Shown: piece by piece, positions 24,067-36,224 of the stretch
How positions within the stretch are numbered: the first letter of the stretch is position 1
Layout: every line of letters starts with the position of its first letter
Assembly (NCBI GenBank): GCA_021029095.1
Contig: JAJOHG010000015.1
Location: 62,001 to 126,000 of the forward strand
DNA length: 64,000 nucleotides
Direction: 5' to 3'
DNA from: Phellopilus nigrolimitatus
Lineage: Eukaryota; Basidiomycota; Agaricomycetes; Hymenochaetales; Hymenochaetaceae
Translations under genes and position numbers: made by a program
Notes under the pieces: model-generated
The model's input: only the letters and a program-made list of their open reading frames with translations
Told to the model about the DNA's origin: nothing
Databases searched by the model: none

Positions 24067-27000
24067 TTAAAATTTCCTTAGAAGCTCCGATGCGGGTGTC
24101 GAAGAGTCGATCACGGCACTATCCGTGTTCGCATCCTTTATTGGGGAAACAGACCCCGAGCTATGAACGGAAGCGGCCGCATTATCAGCGCTCAGCCCAT
24201 TCTGCAATCCAGAGCCAGAAGAACCAGAGGCTACGACTGCTTTTCTTCGGCGCCCGAGCGACATCGACATACTGAAGGTGTTCGCGAGGTTCGCAAGGGC
24301 ACTCGTCGCCGAAGTACCCACACTTGGACTGGCGGTCAGATTCATAGAGGGCCTCTTGTTCAGTGTAGCACCTGCCATGGAACCAGGGATGACGTGTTCC
24401 GAGGTTGTCCTCCGTCGGCTGAATAATATATTAGACATCCCCTCCGAGACTGAATGCGTCGGCGATGGCGTAGATGAGACCATTGGACTGCTGACGTGCC
24501 GCCCAAGGCTGTTATTTTCACTACGGTCTTTTGTGAGTCCAACTGCAGGAGCGTCTCCAGACGAAATAGACGAGGATGTTGGCGGAGAATTAGCAGGATG
24601 CTCTGATGAAAGGGCGATAGTGGGAGCCGCTTTCGACGTCGCTGCAGGCGAACCAGACCCTTTGGCAAAGGGTGCTATTCGCCCACCACTGAAGGAAATG
24701 CGCGTCGACGAGGTCCCGCTGGCGCGTGAGCCCGGCCGAAGCGGCGAGGGCACACTTGGGGAATGTGAGAGTGTTACCACACGAGTGGGCGACGGCGGCG
24801 GAGGCCCTGCCAGCCTAGATGTGGGGGAAGGTGTTCTACTTCGCGAAAGAGAGGGCGGGGTCGCAGGGATAGTTTCAAGGGAACTTTCCGCGGGAGTAGC
24901 TTGCGCAAGAAGCCTCGACAACGAAGACGGACCAGCAGATGTCGAATTTGAACGTGTACGCACGGGGAAGAGGTGTGACGTCGGTGAGCGCGTCGGTCCC
25001 AGTGGTTCCGCCGCAGAAGTGCCGGGTTGCGGAACATCCGCTAGCGGGGGGCTTATTGGACGTTCCAGATGCGAAGGACTTGGCGGCCGGTCCTGATTAG
25101 GTTTGGTCGACGACGACTTCCTCTTCTTTGTAGCCTCAGCTCCGGGTCGAGTCCAGTCTTCGACCTCTAACATATAATACTTTATACCATCTCCGAGACT
25201 ATACGGATTGCTACTCGGATCCTGAAGGGAAGAAAGTATCAGACTTTCTCCACATGGATGTAATAAACCGAGATCACACTAACCTTCGTATCCGCTATCT
25301 TTTCAGTGATAGACGTGATGCGAGCCACAATCCATTCTCGTGTTTTAAGCTGCTCTGCGAGTCGACCAGTAGCATTAAGAAAGTAATGAGGAAACGACAC
25401 TGCTCAAAGGATGTCAACATTTATAAAAATCACATAATCAGAACGGAGTGACAGAATCCATACCATTGAAAGCCGCCCACGGTTTGGAGATTGAATTACG
25501 CGTAGGAAGGAAGAGTGCCAGATCACCTTTTGCGAAACCCCGAAACGTGATCTTCCCTTTCGCCCGCTCACGATACTCTTTGCATTGTTTCTGCCATTTA
25601 CGCACAACTGACCCAACTTTCGTGACAGTCTCCGAGAATGAGTCTAAATCGTATGCCCGAAGAATTTCTAACGCGGCAGCAGGGTCTGTTGGGTCTATCG
25701 GAATCGCTTCTTCACGCAGTGGAGACACAGGCAGCCTCGGGGGCGACAGGATGACAGACTCTGACGGGTTCACGCCGTTCTTAAGAGTGGTTGCAGGGTG
25801 GACCGATATAGGCTGAAGCGTCGCGAAGGCCTTTGTATGACAATCGCGGAAAGCGATTGCGACATCCAAGGACTGCGCGACCAATCTATCCCGGTTGGAT
25901 ATCTTTTGCTCATAGTCCGACTGCGAAGCTCGCCCCTCTGACAGATCATTGCGAAGGACGCGCTCAACGTGGCGAGCTTCCCGTAGCTCATGCTCTGTCC
26001 TCTGCAGTTCCTCCCGAAGACCAGCGGCGTCGGCATGTAGGACGTCGATCTCCGCTCTCGCCTCCTTCAGCTGCCTCTCGTTCTGATCCAGCTGGGCCCT
26101 GGTCTCAAAGAACCGCTGCTCGAGCACTGCACGGTCCCCATCCGCCTCTGCGATGTGGTCGCGCATAATGCGGTCGTGCTCAAGTGCCTGTGCGCGGAGC
26201 AGCCGCTCTTTCTGTTCCCGAGCGTCCCGCAGGGCACGGTTCGCCTCCGCGTTCTCTGTGCGTGCCGCTTCGATTTGCGTGCGCATATCCTCTCCGCGAA
26301 GACGCGCTTCTTCGAGTTTGCGCAGCGTCTCCGTTTGGTCCGCAAGGAGCTGCGTGATTTTCGCGGAGTGCTCCGAGTGAAGTTGTTTCGCTTCTTCGTA
26401 GTCTGCCCGCGCCAGCGCGAGCTCTTGCCGAAGCATGTCCGCCTCTTGTGCGCGACCAGTCGCGTCTGCCAATGCGTTAACCTGCTCTTCTCGTAGCTGT
26501 TCGACGTTTGCGAGCAGCTCAGTGTGACGTTGCTCAATAATTTTTCGCACCTGCGAATCAGACTCATTCTGCGCTTTCAGTGAATGCACCTCGCGCATTA
26601 GCGCTTCCGCCTGCTGACGGTCATGGTCTGCAGAATCCGAAGAGCCGCGGAGCTCTTCCTTTAAGAATGCAATTTCATCTTGGTATTGCTCTCTCTCTTT
26701 CCTAAAAGCGGCATCGCGCTCGCTTCTCTCATTGTCAAGAGTGGCCACTTTAGTTGAAAGCTCCTGAAACGCAGCTTCGTCTGCCTCCGTGACTGGAAAC
26801 AATAGAATCTTCAGCTTCTAGCAATAACAACAAAAGTTAGAGCTTACGACGGCGCCGAGATGACGATAGCCTCGAGGACGAAAGCACTATAATCCCATCA
26901 GCGCATAGCACATCATTCCAGATGATACCAGCTACTTACTCGACTTCTCCACAATTCGGTCGAAAGACGACTCGATGCCGTCCATCCTATCGACGAGTTT

Positions 27001-29019
27001 ATCGAGCGCCCTGCGCGTCTCCTGCAGCGGTTGGGCGGGCATGCGCGGATCGCCCTGTATGCTACGCTCAAACGAGTCAAGCACCTTCATAAAAGCCTCG
27101 ACATCGCTGCGCTCGAGTGAATACTCGCCATCCTTGCCGCCCGACGGAGAGAAGTCTATCGCTGGAACAGCATCGTCCATGCCCCTAGTATCAAAGGGCA
27201 GCTGTCCGTGAACTTCACCTCGATAAATCTGCCGGCGTTTGCGCTCCGCCGATCTACAGGTAATTAGTGAGCGGAACATAGAAACACTTTAGTGCGCCAT
27301 ACGTCAGTTTCGCCATGACTTCGAGGATCGTCTGTGCCCTCTGATAGAAAAACCGGGCTGTAAAAACCTTTAAATATAGATTTAAAGTAACGACTTCAGA
27401 ATATGTCACTCACCAAACTCCTTCCTTCGTACGATCTCGATAAGCGTCGCACCATACGCGTAAAGCATGTTGTGCAGACGTTGAATATGCACAAAACTAG
27501 TCTTCACGCGGAAGTCTGCCTGAAGAGCGCTCATCAGGCCCGGGAGTTGCACGATGTCTGCGTTGAGCATGCTAATGCGGCGAAGTGCGCCGATACAGAC
27601 TTCCGTAGACAAATTCTATTCGATAAAATAGGTAAGCAACTTTCAAAGATATTTGAGAGAGAAAAAAAGGATCTCACCTTGGTATCTGTGACATCCTCTA
27701 CCTCCTTGCGCAGAGAAGCATCGGCTTGCTTCAGTTCTTGAGATTTACGTTAAAAAGAGACTTGCAGAAGTTAATAAACAATTGCGCACCGAGTAAAAGG
27801 CCACTAGAATCCAGCGCAGCACCTGTTATACCTTCAAGCTTTGAAGCGACATCTGTAACCTTCTCAAATGCGTCCTGCGCACACCGCTCGCTCGACTCTG
27901 CGTTTTTCAAAAGACTAAACTACGTTAACACGCGCACGCAGCACTTATAATCGACCTTACCGAGTTGTCTGCAGAGTCGCGCGGATCTGGTCAGCACCCT
28001 CCGACAGGCGCACCATGCACTCCTGAGCCTGCTCGAACCGCGCCTTCAGGCCCTCTAAACGGCGTATCAGAAGTATATCAGCAGCTGAATCATAGAAACA
28101 CAGACGCACCACTACTTTTCGCACACCCGTCTGCGACCTGGCGCATCTTGTCGTGCGAAACATAATCTCCCAGCGTGCGTGATCGTTCGCCCACCTCGAT
28201 AGCCCGGCGCGCGGCAACACTAAGGAATTCGGGGTGGATGCGGACAGCGGCAACGGCAGCCAGGTCCGCATCAAGCATGGAGAGGAGTAAATCCTGCGTC
28301 TCGAATGCACGGTGGGCGCCCTGTGCGAACGGCTCGAAGGCCTCGGAGAGTGAGAGAATGTTGAGATCGAGGGTGCGGGAAGCGATACTGAGTGCATCGA
28401 GCTGGATGCGCACAGAGGCGGAAGTGCGCGCCACTGTGTCGGAGTGCATGTGAGCGGCGTGGAGGTAGGCTGCGGCGAGCTGGTGGGGGCGGAAGGGTGG
28501 CGTAGACGAGATGGCATCTGTGCTAGCTCAGCGAATGAAGTTGGATAGCTATGTAAGAAGTACACACCTTCAATGGGAGGCTGCAGCCGAGGCTGAACGT
28601 GAAGTTCCCTGAGTACCTCGTGCAAGTCATATTCTAGATAATATTTATTGAACACAAATATGGTCTGGAAATTTTTGAGCAACGTCCAAGGCCACAATCT
28701 GCATGCTTACATCGTCCTGGGCTCCAGCTAGTTCGTGCAGGTTTTCGTTGGTTAGTCGACGGCCGTCCGAGAGGTATGCTATAACGGCTTGCTGGTCGAC
28801 TCCTGTCTCGTCTTGGAGGAACTGTTCCAAGCTGCCGTTCCTATCTCGACTTCAATAACACGTTTTGTTCTCCAGGTGAACAAGACGCACCGCTCGATCT
28901 CCCATAACGTTGTATCGACCTGGCACCGATAAAATGAGCTTCCGAGCACGTTGTGGCGCTGAAACCGTGCAACCTACCTGGAATGCCTCTCCATCTTCTG
29001 CCCGACAGATCCGTAGCAT
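24067..29019 (-). CDS. ATG11: Autophagy scaffold protein ATG11
   Basis: Large coiled-coil scaffold, about 1,400 residues, that links cargo receptors and the Atg1 kinase in selective autophagy. The start is the ATG at 29,019. Exon 1 (29,019-28,978) and exon 2 (28,919-28,891) are tiny and join in frame to exon 3 at 28,840, giving MLRICRAEDGEAFQVDTTL then WEIERNGSLEQFL, the conserved ubiquitin-like N-terminus. Next come IFVFNKYYLEYDLHEVLREL, helical segments (27.3-28.5 kb) and a long coiled coil (26,800-25,900). The C-terminal family signature is KGDLALFLPTRNSISKPWAA followed by EWIVARITSITEKIADTK and MLEVEDWTRPG. A Ser/Pro-rich low-complexity tail of some 300 residues ends at TAA 24,067. PWP2 follows upstream on the same strand, 315 bp away. 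Confidence 0.92.
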
Positions 29020-29334
29020 AAATCTCTTGAGCTCGTCCTTCACTTTGATTCTGAGAAACAAGCTGCAAATGCTTCGTCGAGAATGGGCGTCGCAATGAGC
29101 CTGAACCTAAGTGATCGCGGCAAGTAACGTCTTGAAGCATCCGGCGCGAACTTGCTGAATTGAGCAATGAGTACTTAGCAAGTTATTATGTTGCCGAGCT
29201 GACACATCCTTACGACGCAAGTGCCTCAGAATAAGCTACTGTAATAGCTCAATACAAAATAATATATGTAGATTACATGTACAGTGAGGCCAAAAAAATA
29301 GTTGATAGAAAGACCGTAAAACCTGAAACAATCA

Positions 29335-32239
29335 TCAATCAGTCTGCATGGCCGCATCACGCTCAGACTCGGCGCTTTCAGCAGCTTCTTTCGTTTTGGA
29401 TTGGTCAATGAGGAACGAGAGTGTAGCTGTGTTCTCATCGCAGCTGCAAGACGATATATTAGACGATGCAACACGAAATAGAAGCGCAAAACACCTACAT
29501 CCTCGAGATATTTTGTTCCGCATCCACCAAGCCCTTCCACACCACTCGAAATGCGCTCGCATACTCCGTAGACCTATCGCGCAGATATCTTCCATGCGCG
29601 AACAATAGCGCACGCACCCACAGCAAGTCGAATTCGAGATGCGGCGAGCGCATACCGCCCGCGCCCGCAGCGCCGGCGGGGTCCAAGCGGTCCGCGACGA
29701 AGCGCAGCATCTTCTCCAGGTATACCGCAGGCAGCTGGCGCGCAACGAGTGCGACGTCCGCGCGCGGTACGGACTCGTACGCCTGCCGAAGCAGCGGCCG
29801 CTCGTTCAGGCGGAATGCCATCACGAGCGCCATAAGGAACTCCCGCCGCACAATCGTCGCGCGCACGGACGCCGGGGTCAGTTCCATGTCGAGATCGAAC
29901 GGGTCAAACGTCAGCGTCTCGTCAAGCATATAGAGGAGGAGACCCTCAGTCGACGCGGCTGCCCAGCTTGTGCCTGTCGGCGAGAAACGCACACATTTTG
30001 TGCGTGCCTCTTGACGATAGCGACGCTTCGAGAGGTCTCCGCGCTGTGCGCCCGGGAGTGCATGGTCCTGGCGGTCCTCTAGGTCGCTCTCGTCACCACG
30101 GTCATCAATGAGGTCGACATTTCCTGCCTCAGTGACGCGCCGGCTGTCTAGAAACTCTTCTGTGCCATCTAGTGACAAGTTCTCGCTGATCTGGAACTTC
30201 TTCACCATCACACCGTCCCGTATGTCGTAAAGCACGACATATTTACTATTCCCTCCGGCGAGAAGGCATGATCCATCTGCAGTGTAAGCAAGGCTGTTGA
30301 AGCTCTTTCCTGAGCTGCTATTCGCCGCTGAACGGCGGTCGTCCGCCTTGCGCCCACCCGATATATCCTTACGTCCCTCGATGAGCGTTGTCTGCTTGCC
30401 AAGCAAGACATCCCAGAAGCTGATCTGTCCATCCAGAGACGAGGCAGCAAGCTCCTTGCCGTCTGGGCGGAAGGCGAGCGCAAGCACGTCCGCGCTCAGC
30501 TGGAACGGCTCTACCGCACGCGAGCGGTCATACACGTTCCATACACGGACGGATTTGTCCCATGACGCGCTCGCCAGCACGTTGCCCGTCGGTGAAAACG
30601 CGAGCGCGCTCACCGGACCTTCGTGTCCGCTCATGACATCCAGGAGTTTGCCCGTCTGCACGGACCACATGAATATCTGGAAGCTGTCCGTCGAGCCTGC
30701 GGCGACAACCTCACCACTCGGGTCAACTGCGAGACAGGAAAACTGCACAGGAGAAGGGGAGGTAAAGGTGCGAAAGTTACGATAGCGAATGAGATCGAAG
30801 GCGCGGACGGTGCCATCCAGAGACGCAGAGAACAGAATCTGGCCTTGCTTTGCGAATTCGACAGCAGACACGGCTGCAGAATGTTCTGAGAAAGTGACGA
30901 AGCAGAAGCCAGAGGCCGTATTCCAAACCTTCACTTTGCCATCATCGCCACCAGTCGCGATGTGTTGCCCATCAACAGAGTACGATAGTGTGTTCATGTC
31001 GAAGTAATGGCCCTGCTGCTTAAGAACGTACGATTCCGATTGCCACTCCCAGACAAGCAACTGCCCGAGCTTTGTCGCGCCAAAAGCAAGCCATTCGCCG
31101 CTCGCATTGATTGCCACAGACGATATTTTCTCTTGGGAGATACTAAGCGTGTGGACGTTTGCGAAGTCGGGCATCTCCCATAAGCCGAAGACACCCGTTG
31201 AAAACCCGACGACAAGCATATTTGAGGGAGTATGGAACGTGCTGCACACTACTTTTGTACCGGGCTGGTTGAAGTAACTGCGCTTCGAGATGCCCCACCT
31301 CGTATTCGCAATAGTGTTTTCCGAAGGTTCCAAAGTTCCATCTGAGTCTTCATCAGATTCTTCTTCACCTGGCTTGGCTTTCCAAGTGAAAACAGCGCCG
31401 TCGCGACTGACAGTGTATATCTGCATTTGATTGAGCATGCAGGTGACTAAAGTAAACCATATACTCACTGTTTCTGAGTCCGCTGAGAAGTAAGCATTCA
31501 CAACGACGTCCTTATGTCCAGCAAACGTTTTTGGCCGAAACCCTTCCACGGGATCCAGCGTAAACAGGCGAGCAGTCATATCTCGCGACGTTGTGATAAA
31601 ACATCTGTTGGGTCACCTCAGCAAATTAAAGTCCATGAGGGCGCAACGGCACCCACTTTGAGTCTGGAGACCATTCTATGCTCAACGCTTCATCGTGATG
31701 ACCCGTATACGTCCTGTGCAAGTTGAAAGGCGCGAACTCGCGCATGAGATGGTTCGGTGTCCTCCACACCTGTATATGTGAGTCGTGTGTGACCGCAATG
31801 AACCGGCCATCAGGGGAGAATTTGACGACATTGACAGGCTTCTTGAAGTTGAAGTGATGCAGCACCGCTCTCCTGCGGAAATTCACCAGGAGAGCACGGC
31901 CGTCTTCGTCGACGCTGATGAGCACATTGCCGTCGGGGCTCAAGGCGATGGCTGCGATGTTTTTGCGATTCTCGAATGGGAGAGTGTACGACTTGTTGCT
32001 TCGTGAGAATAAAAAAAGCCAGCGCAAGACACAGGAGACTATAGGTACTCACTTGACGAGGTCAAAGACCGAAACACGGTTCCCTACGGGGCTCAACACC
32101 GAATTTCCATCTGACGTGAAGAGTATGTTTCCTTGCTGGTATACTGTCCCACAGAGGTTCGAAAACTACATCCAAAATCATCAAATTTTAACATAATTTG
32201 TTGCAGAAAAGCTGCGCGTACCTTGAAGTTGGCCTTCAT
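29335..32239 (-). CDS. PWP2: PWP2/UTP1, WD40 protein of the U3 snoRNP (SSU processome)
   Basis: Periodic tryptophan protein 2, a core subunit of the UTP-B complex in the nucleolus, needed for early 18S pre-rRNA processing. Six exons give 879 residues: 32239-32222, 32165-32053, 31998-31657, 31604-31469, 31420-29499 and 29443-29335. The N-terminus FSNLCGTVYQQGNILFTSDG and SVLSPVGNRVSVFDLV are diagnostic. WD40 blades follow (SIEWSPDSK, FITTSRDMTARLF, TVSRDGAVFTW, LLVWEWQSESYVLKQQGH, HIATGGDDGKVKVWN, VLASASWDKSVRVWN). The helical C-terminal UTP12-type domain includes REFLMALVMAFRLNERPLL and ends in a charged tail. An acidic insert (EEESDEDSDG) sits between early blades. No damage is seen. Confidence 0.95.
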
Positions 32240-32536
32240 GAAGTTTTCACAGAGAACGGCATCGGCACATCCATATGGAAAAAATGAAGTTTATCTAGTA
32301 GATAAGATTAGATGGGGGTAAGGTCAGCATCAACCGGCCCTAAACACCACAGTTTTAGCGCATCCGTCAAATGTGGCTGGACGCCTTGCCACAGGCTTGT
32401 GTTCTCGAAGGTCGGGTCAGGTCAGGGAGATTTGCGCCTAATCCTGCCTGACTAATATGTGTTTTTCTAACTTTATGCTGGACCTTGACCTGACTCTCCG
32501 TGGCTCGCCGCTGACCTGATCTAGGCGAAGATAAGG

Positions 32537-32715
32537 GGTGAGTACGAAACGAATTGTACATTTATGGATACTGATGTTGGTTGAGAATTATGATATTCGC
32601 TGGCGGGATCCCCTCTCAGAAGAGATGGCTCAGACAGACTCGGATGGATGAGACAACTCATTTTTTCTGGCCTTTCGAAACTTGAAGCAGTTTGTATTTC
32701 ACATATCCTTCCCAG
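32537..32715 (+). repeat. Interspersed repeat, copy 3 (3' part only, diverged)
   Basis: About 180 bases match the 3' third of the repeat at 36,225-37,287: gagtacgaaacga, ctgatgttgg, ggcgggatcc, ctcagacagactcgga, then a conserved actcattttttc run and a catttca-like end. The 5' two thirds, with the TATA box, are absent. It lies 230 bp beyond the stop codon of the intact aldo/keto reductase. Confidence 0.7.
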
Positions 32716-32944
32716 GATTATCCTGGCTTCAGAAAAAAAAAAGTACAAAGACGAGACAGTTCTGTATAGCTTTCATGTATGCTAGGTCAAATAGGCTATT
32801 GATTAATTGGTGAGTCTTTTGGATCTTTCTGTAACAAAATTGACATTTTGCAATAAGGTCGCTGGTTCTGGGTCGCGATTACAAGGCATAACAATTTCAA
32901 AGTTACATTCATATTTGTTTCACTGTACAGACAAGAGTATTTAA

Positions 32945-34840
32945 CTAATGACCGAATATCTTCATAGGCTTATACGCCTCTTCGAGGTACTTCATCTCCT
33001 CGTCCGTGAGCTTCTCGTTCACAACGGCTTGAAATAAACAGTATCAACGAACTGCAGCAGAAAAAATGAGGACCAGAAAACATAGCTACGCACCGATGAG
33101 GTCCTCGAGATTCTTTAGCTTTGTCGTGCCCACTATAGGCGCAGCGACAACTAGTGTTGAGAAATAACATTTCATTATAAGTGAGGGCCCAGGATACATC
33201 TAAAAGGGAATGGTGATACATACGGTCTTTGTTTATCACCCAGATGAGGGCGATTTGGGCCATGGTGAGGCCTTTCTTTTTCGCGATCTCTTCGACTCTG
33301 TAAGACAGCGCAAATGTTATATGAATCCACAAGGTTTACAAAAAAACAAAGATGCGCACCTGCGTGTGACCTCTCGGTTGCTCTCATTGTCATAGCCACC
33401 GAACATGCTATAAATCACAAGTCAGCAGTGGAATCAAAAGTAAGAGAATTAGCAGGATACGACGTATACTCACATGTCACTGTCGGCCCTCAGGGTGCGT
33501 TCGCTAACTGGGCGGGTCACATATCCGCGCGCAAGAGGGCTCCACGGAATAGATCCCACCCCGAAGTGCTGCAACGTCGGCATCATCTCGCGCTCCTCTT
33601 CACGGTACACGATGTTGTAGTGGTTCTGCATCGAGATGAACGGCGTAAGGTGGTTCGCTATCGCATAGTCTAGTCAAGTATCAGTAGGAGAAAGTCTCGT
33701 AAGAACACTATACAGCCTACTTTGCATCGCCTGGACTGTGTAGAGCAAAAGGATATCAACAATATTGATGTCAATACAAGTGGTAAGGCGTGCTTTCAGA
33801 TACGTACATTGCCAGGCGTAGCAGGAGGACATGCCGATGTACCGCACATATCCTGCCTTCACAACATCGTGAAGTGCCTGCATCTGAATGTAAAATATGA
33901 GTTGGAAATGAGCTAGAAGAGCGAAAGCAGGTATGCGCACTGTTTCCTCGAATGGTGTCTGTTTATCAAAGCGATGACCTATTCTATATATGTGAGTATG
34001 AAGAATGTTTATTGATTACACGAGCTGCCCCGTACATTGGAAGACGTCGATGTAGTCGAGTTGAAGACGTTCCAGACTATTTTTAACAGCTTCGAAGATA
34101 TGCTGTGGCAGATAAAATACGATCAGACGACTTAAGTATATGCGCATTAATACAATACCTTGCGACTCAGGCCTCTCTGGTTGACATAAGCCCTCTTTCT
34201 CCGGATCACGGTCGGGTGGACGTAGGCGGTCTCCATATGTGCGGGTCACGACCCCGTTGCACTGTAATTCGCGTCGAAAGAGGGAGAATTAGCGCTTCAT
34301 ATAATTATGGATGCTGTACAGGAGAGAGAAAGAGAGAGGTGCCTTGGTCAGGACGACGATCTCGTTGCGTGGTAAATTGTATTTCTTGATCGCTTTTCCG
34401 AGGATGATTTCAGAAAGGCCATTTGAGTAAACCTTATGCACGTATAATCGCAATAAGTCGGCGTAAAATAATTGGAAGTAGATAAAACTTACATCCGCTG
34501 TGTCAAACGTCTGTATTCCTGCGTCATATCTAACAATCAAGTTGCAGACGGTCAGGATGCTTCTGATAAGAAAGGTAGCAGAAATGACTGACGCAGCCTT
34601 GATATGCTTCAGACCTTCTTCTTCAGGAAGTAGCCACCCTGCCCAGCCGGAGTCCCCGTAGGTCATGCATCCCAGGATAATTCTCGAGACCTTCAACCCA
34701 GATTTCCCCAATCGCACTGTTCATGAGTTGAATTCTTCATTGGTTAGTGACACGAAATTCAACAGGGAAATAATGTCAAGAATGGAGAGAAAACACGCAC
34801 CATAAGGCATGGTCGTCTTTCGAGCAGGAGCTTGTGACAT
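32945..34840 (-). CDS. Aldo/keto reductase, aryl-alcohol dehydrogenase type (intact)
   Basis: NADP-dependent aldo/keto reductase of the fungal aryl-alcohol dehydrogenase group, about 350 residues in about 11 exons. It starts with MSQAPARKTTMPYVRLGKSG. The catalytic tetrad is visible: Asp in TFDTAD, Tyr in VYSNGLSEIILG, Lys in VVLTK, and His in a CHRFD segment assembled across an intron near 34,040-33,990. Later parts are NQRGLSRKHIFEAVKNSLER, YVRYIGMSSCYAWQ, MQNHYNIVYREEEREMMPTL, SIPWSPLARGYVTRP, KKKGLTMAQIALIWV and the end EEMKYLEEAYKPMKIFGH before a TAG. The exon boundary after LTK is uncertain: the first possible donor is a GC (near 34,343), and the likely acceptor (ending GGAG) lies beyond an in-frame TGA. 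A broken paralogue lies in opposite orientation at 4,935-13,049. Confidence 0.85.
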
Positions 34841-36224
34841 TCTGAAGACGGCGAGATTGGATTCGTAGTTATGCTAACTCGTAGCTGCTCAAGGAGGGTG
34901 ATGTCGGAGCTGGTTCTCTCTCAGAAACGTCATTCCAATTTATACGTTTCTCAGAGAACCGGCAGGGCGGCATTGACGCCGATGCCGGATTATTGATGAC
35001 TGAGTCAGCCATTGCGGCTTGAAATGGGACACCACCTCCGCGATCCGTCCGTTGCCTCTTTCATTCATAGTATATGTCGATATACTTATTTGACTCATCA
35101 GATGCAGGTTCCCAAAAAGACAGATCCCAGACATATGTAAGTCGGCAATTACATCTGATTCGTACGCAATATATCATCAGACCTGTTAGAATAAACTTAC
35201 TGAAGCACAGAACATCGCATAGACGCACTATCTTTAATGTATGCTTTCAGTTTATTCTGATCCTTTCAACTAGCAGTCTATTTTTCCTGGGCTTCGATTG
35301 GATGGTCTAGTAAGCCTTCCATCTATTCCCATCGAATGGTTTTGCTCACGCCTGAGAGAATTGAGTAGGTATCATGATAGCGAGGATGCCGATCAGGATC
35401 ACGCGGGGTGATCGCAAGAAGCTGAGGGAATTCGTTCGATCCGTAAGGCAGTCGTAGTATCGAGAGTGAAACGCGGCGTACATGTAAATCAAGTGTGCGC
35501 TTGCAGGACTTCAGACTTTCGCATGAAATGTGTAGTGCTCCGAGATTCGGAAGAATCTTTATCATTAGACCTCGAAGAAAATGTATGTGGTTTTTAACTG
35601 CAAGTGGAACCAAATGAGGTGTTGAGCGGCAATCCTGAACATCCTTGAAAGTGATAAACAAATCTGAAAGACTTGAAGTAGCGACCCACGCAAGCAGCAC
35701 TGTTAAAAGCACAACCGTTATATCGACTTCAAATCTCATGTACTGCATGATGTCAAGGCGTCAAGAAAGCAAGACGGAGACAGACTGATACGGCAGGCAT
35801 GTCGTATGCAAACTGAAAGATGCTTCCGAGGAACTCATCACCAGTCGCGACTCCGACGCCTAGTAAGTAACTCAGCGACGGCAAGTCCGACTCGGAGTAA
35901 GGTGCATGCATCAGCTTGGATTTAGATCGACCACCAGCAATACATAGTTTGCAGTATTACCGAGTCGACTTCATCGAGATCGCATTCCATCATTATTTGC
36001 GATCAACGACAACATTCGACATATTGTCACGACCTCCGCCGTCAGAATGTTGGAAACCGTGGAAGTGCATTCTGTTCAGAAAAATGCCACCGTGGCCTAT
36101 GGCCTTCTGCATATCATCAGCACGTGCCTCTGTTGGAAAACGTACTGTTCGATCCTATGCTTTTTCTCTCACATTAAAAGTGTACGCGGTCCATAAATAT
36201 GGCAAACATCAAAGTTGCCAGAGC
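34841..36224. other. Intergenic region between aldo/keto reductase and repeat copy 2
   Basis: 1.4 kb. It contains the reductase promoter and one open frame of 141 codons on the minus strand (35,323-35,748, listed separately). I see no clear similarity to the spacer 3,689-4,934, although the flanking pairs of features correspond. Confidence 0.4.
35323..35748 (-). CDS. Hypothetical protein or remnant, 141 codons
   Basis: An open frame with a hydrophobic segment near its start (DITVVLLTVLLAWVA) and a later stretch NLGALHISCESLKSCKRTL that is loosely like the leucine-spaced strands of fungal F-box/LRR proteins. There is no F-box motif and no clear upstream exon, though the reading just upstream (35,750-35,870) also looks protein-like. 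It may be the C-terminal remnant of an F-box-type protein or a chance frame. No function is assigned. Confidence 0.25.
   Translation of the reverse strand: MQYMRFEVDITVVLLTVLLAWVATSSLSDLFITFKDVQDCRSTPHLVPLAVKNHIHFLRGLMIKILPNLGALHISCESLKSCKRTLDLHVRRVSLSILRLPYGSNEFPQLLAITPRDPDRHPRYHDTYSILSGVSKTIRWE

Noticed and set aside
24278..25096. 272-codon open frame on the plus strand
   Set aside because: It is the antisense shadow of the low-complexity Ser/Pro-rich C-terminus of ATG11, whose minus-strand frame carries family motifs.
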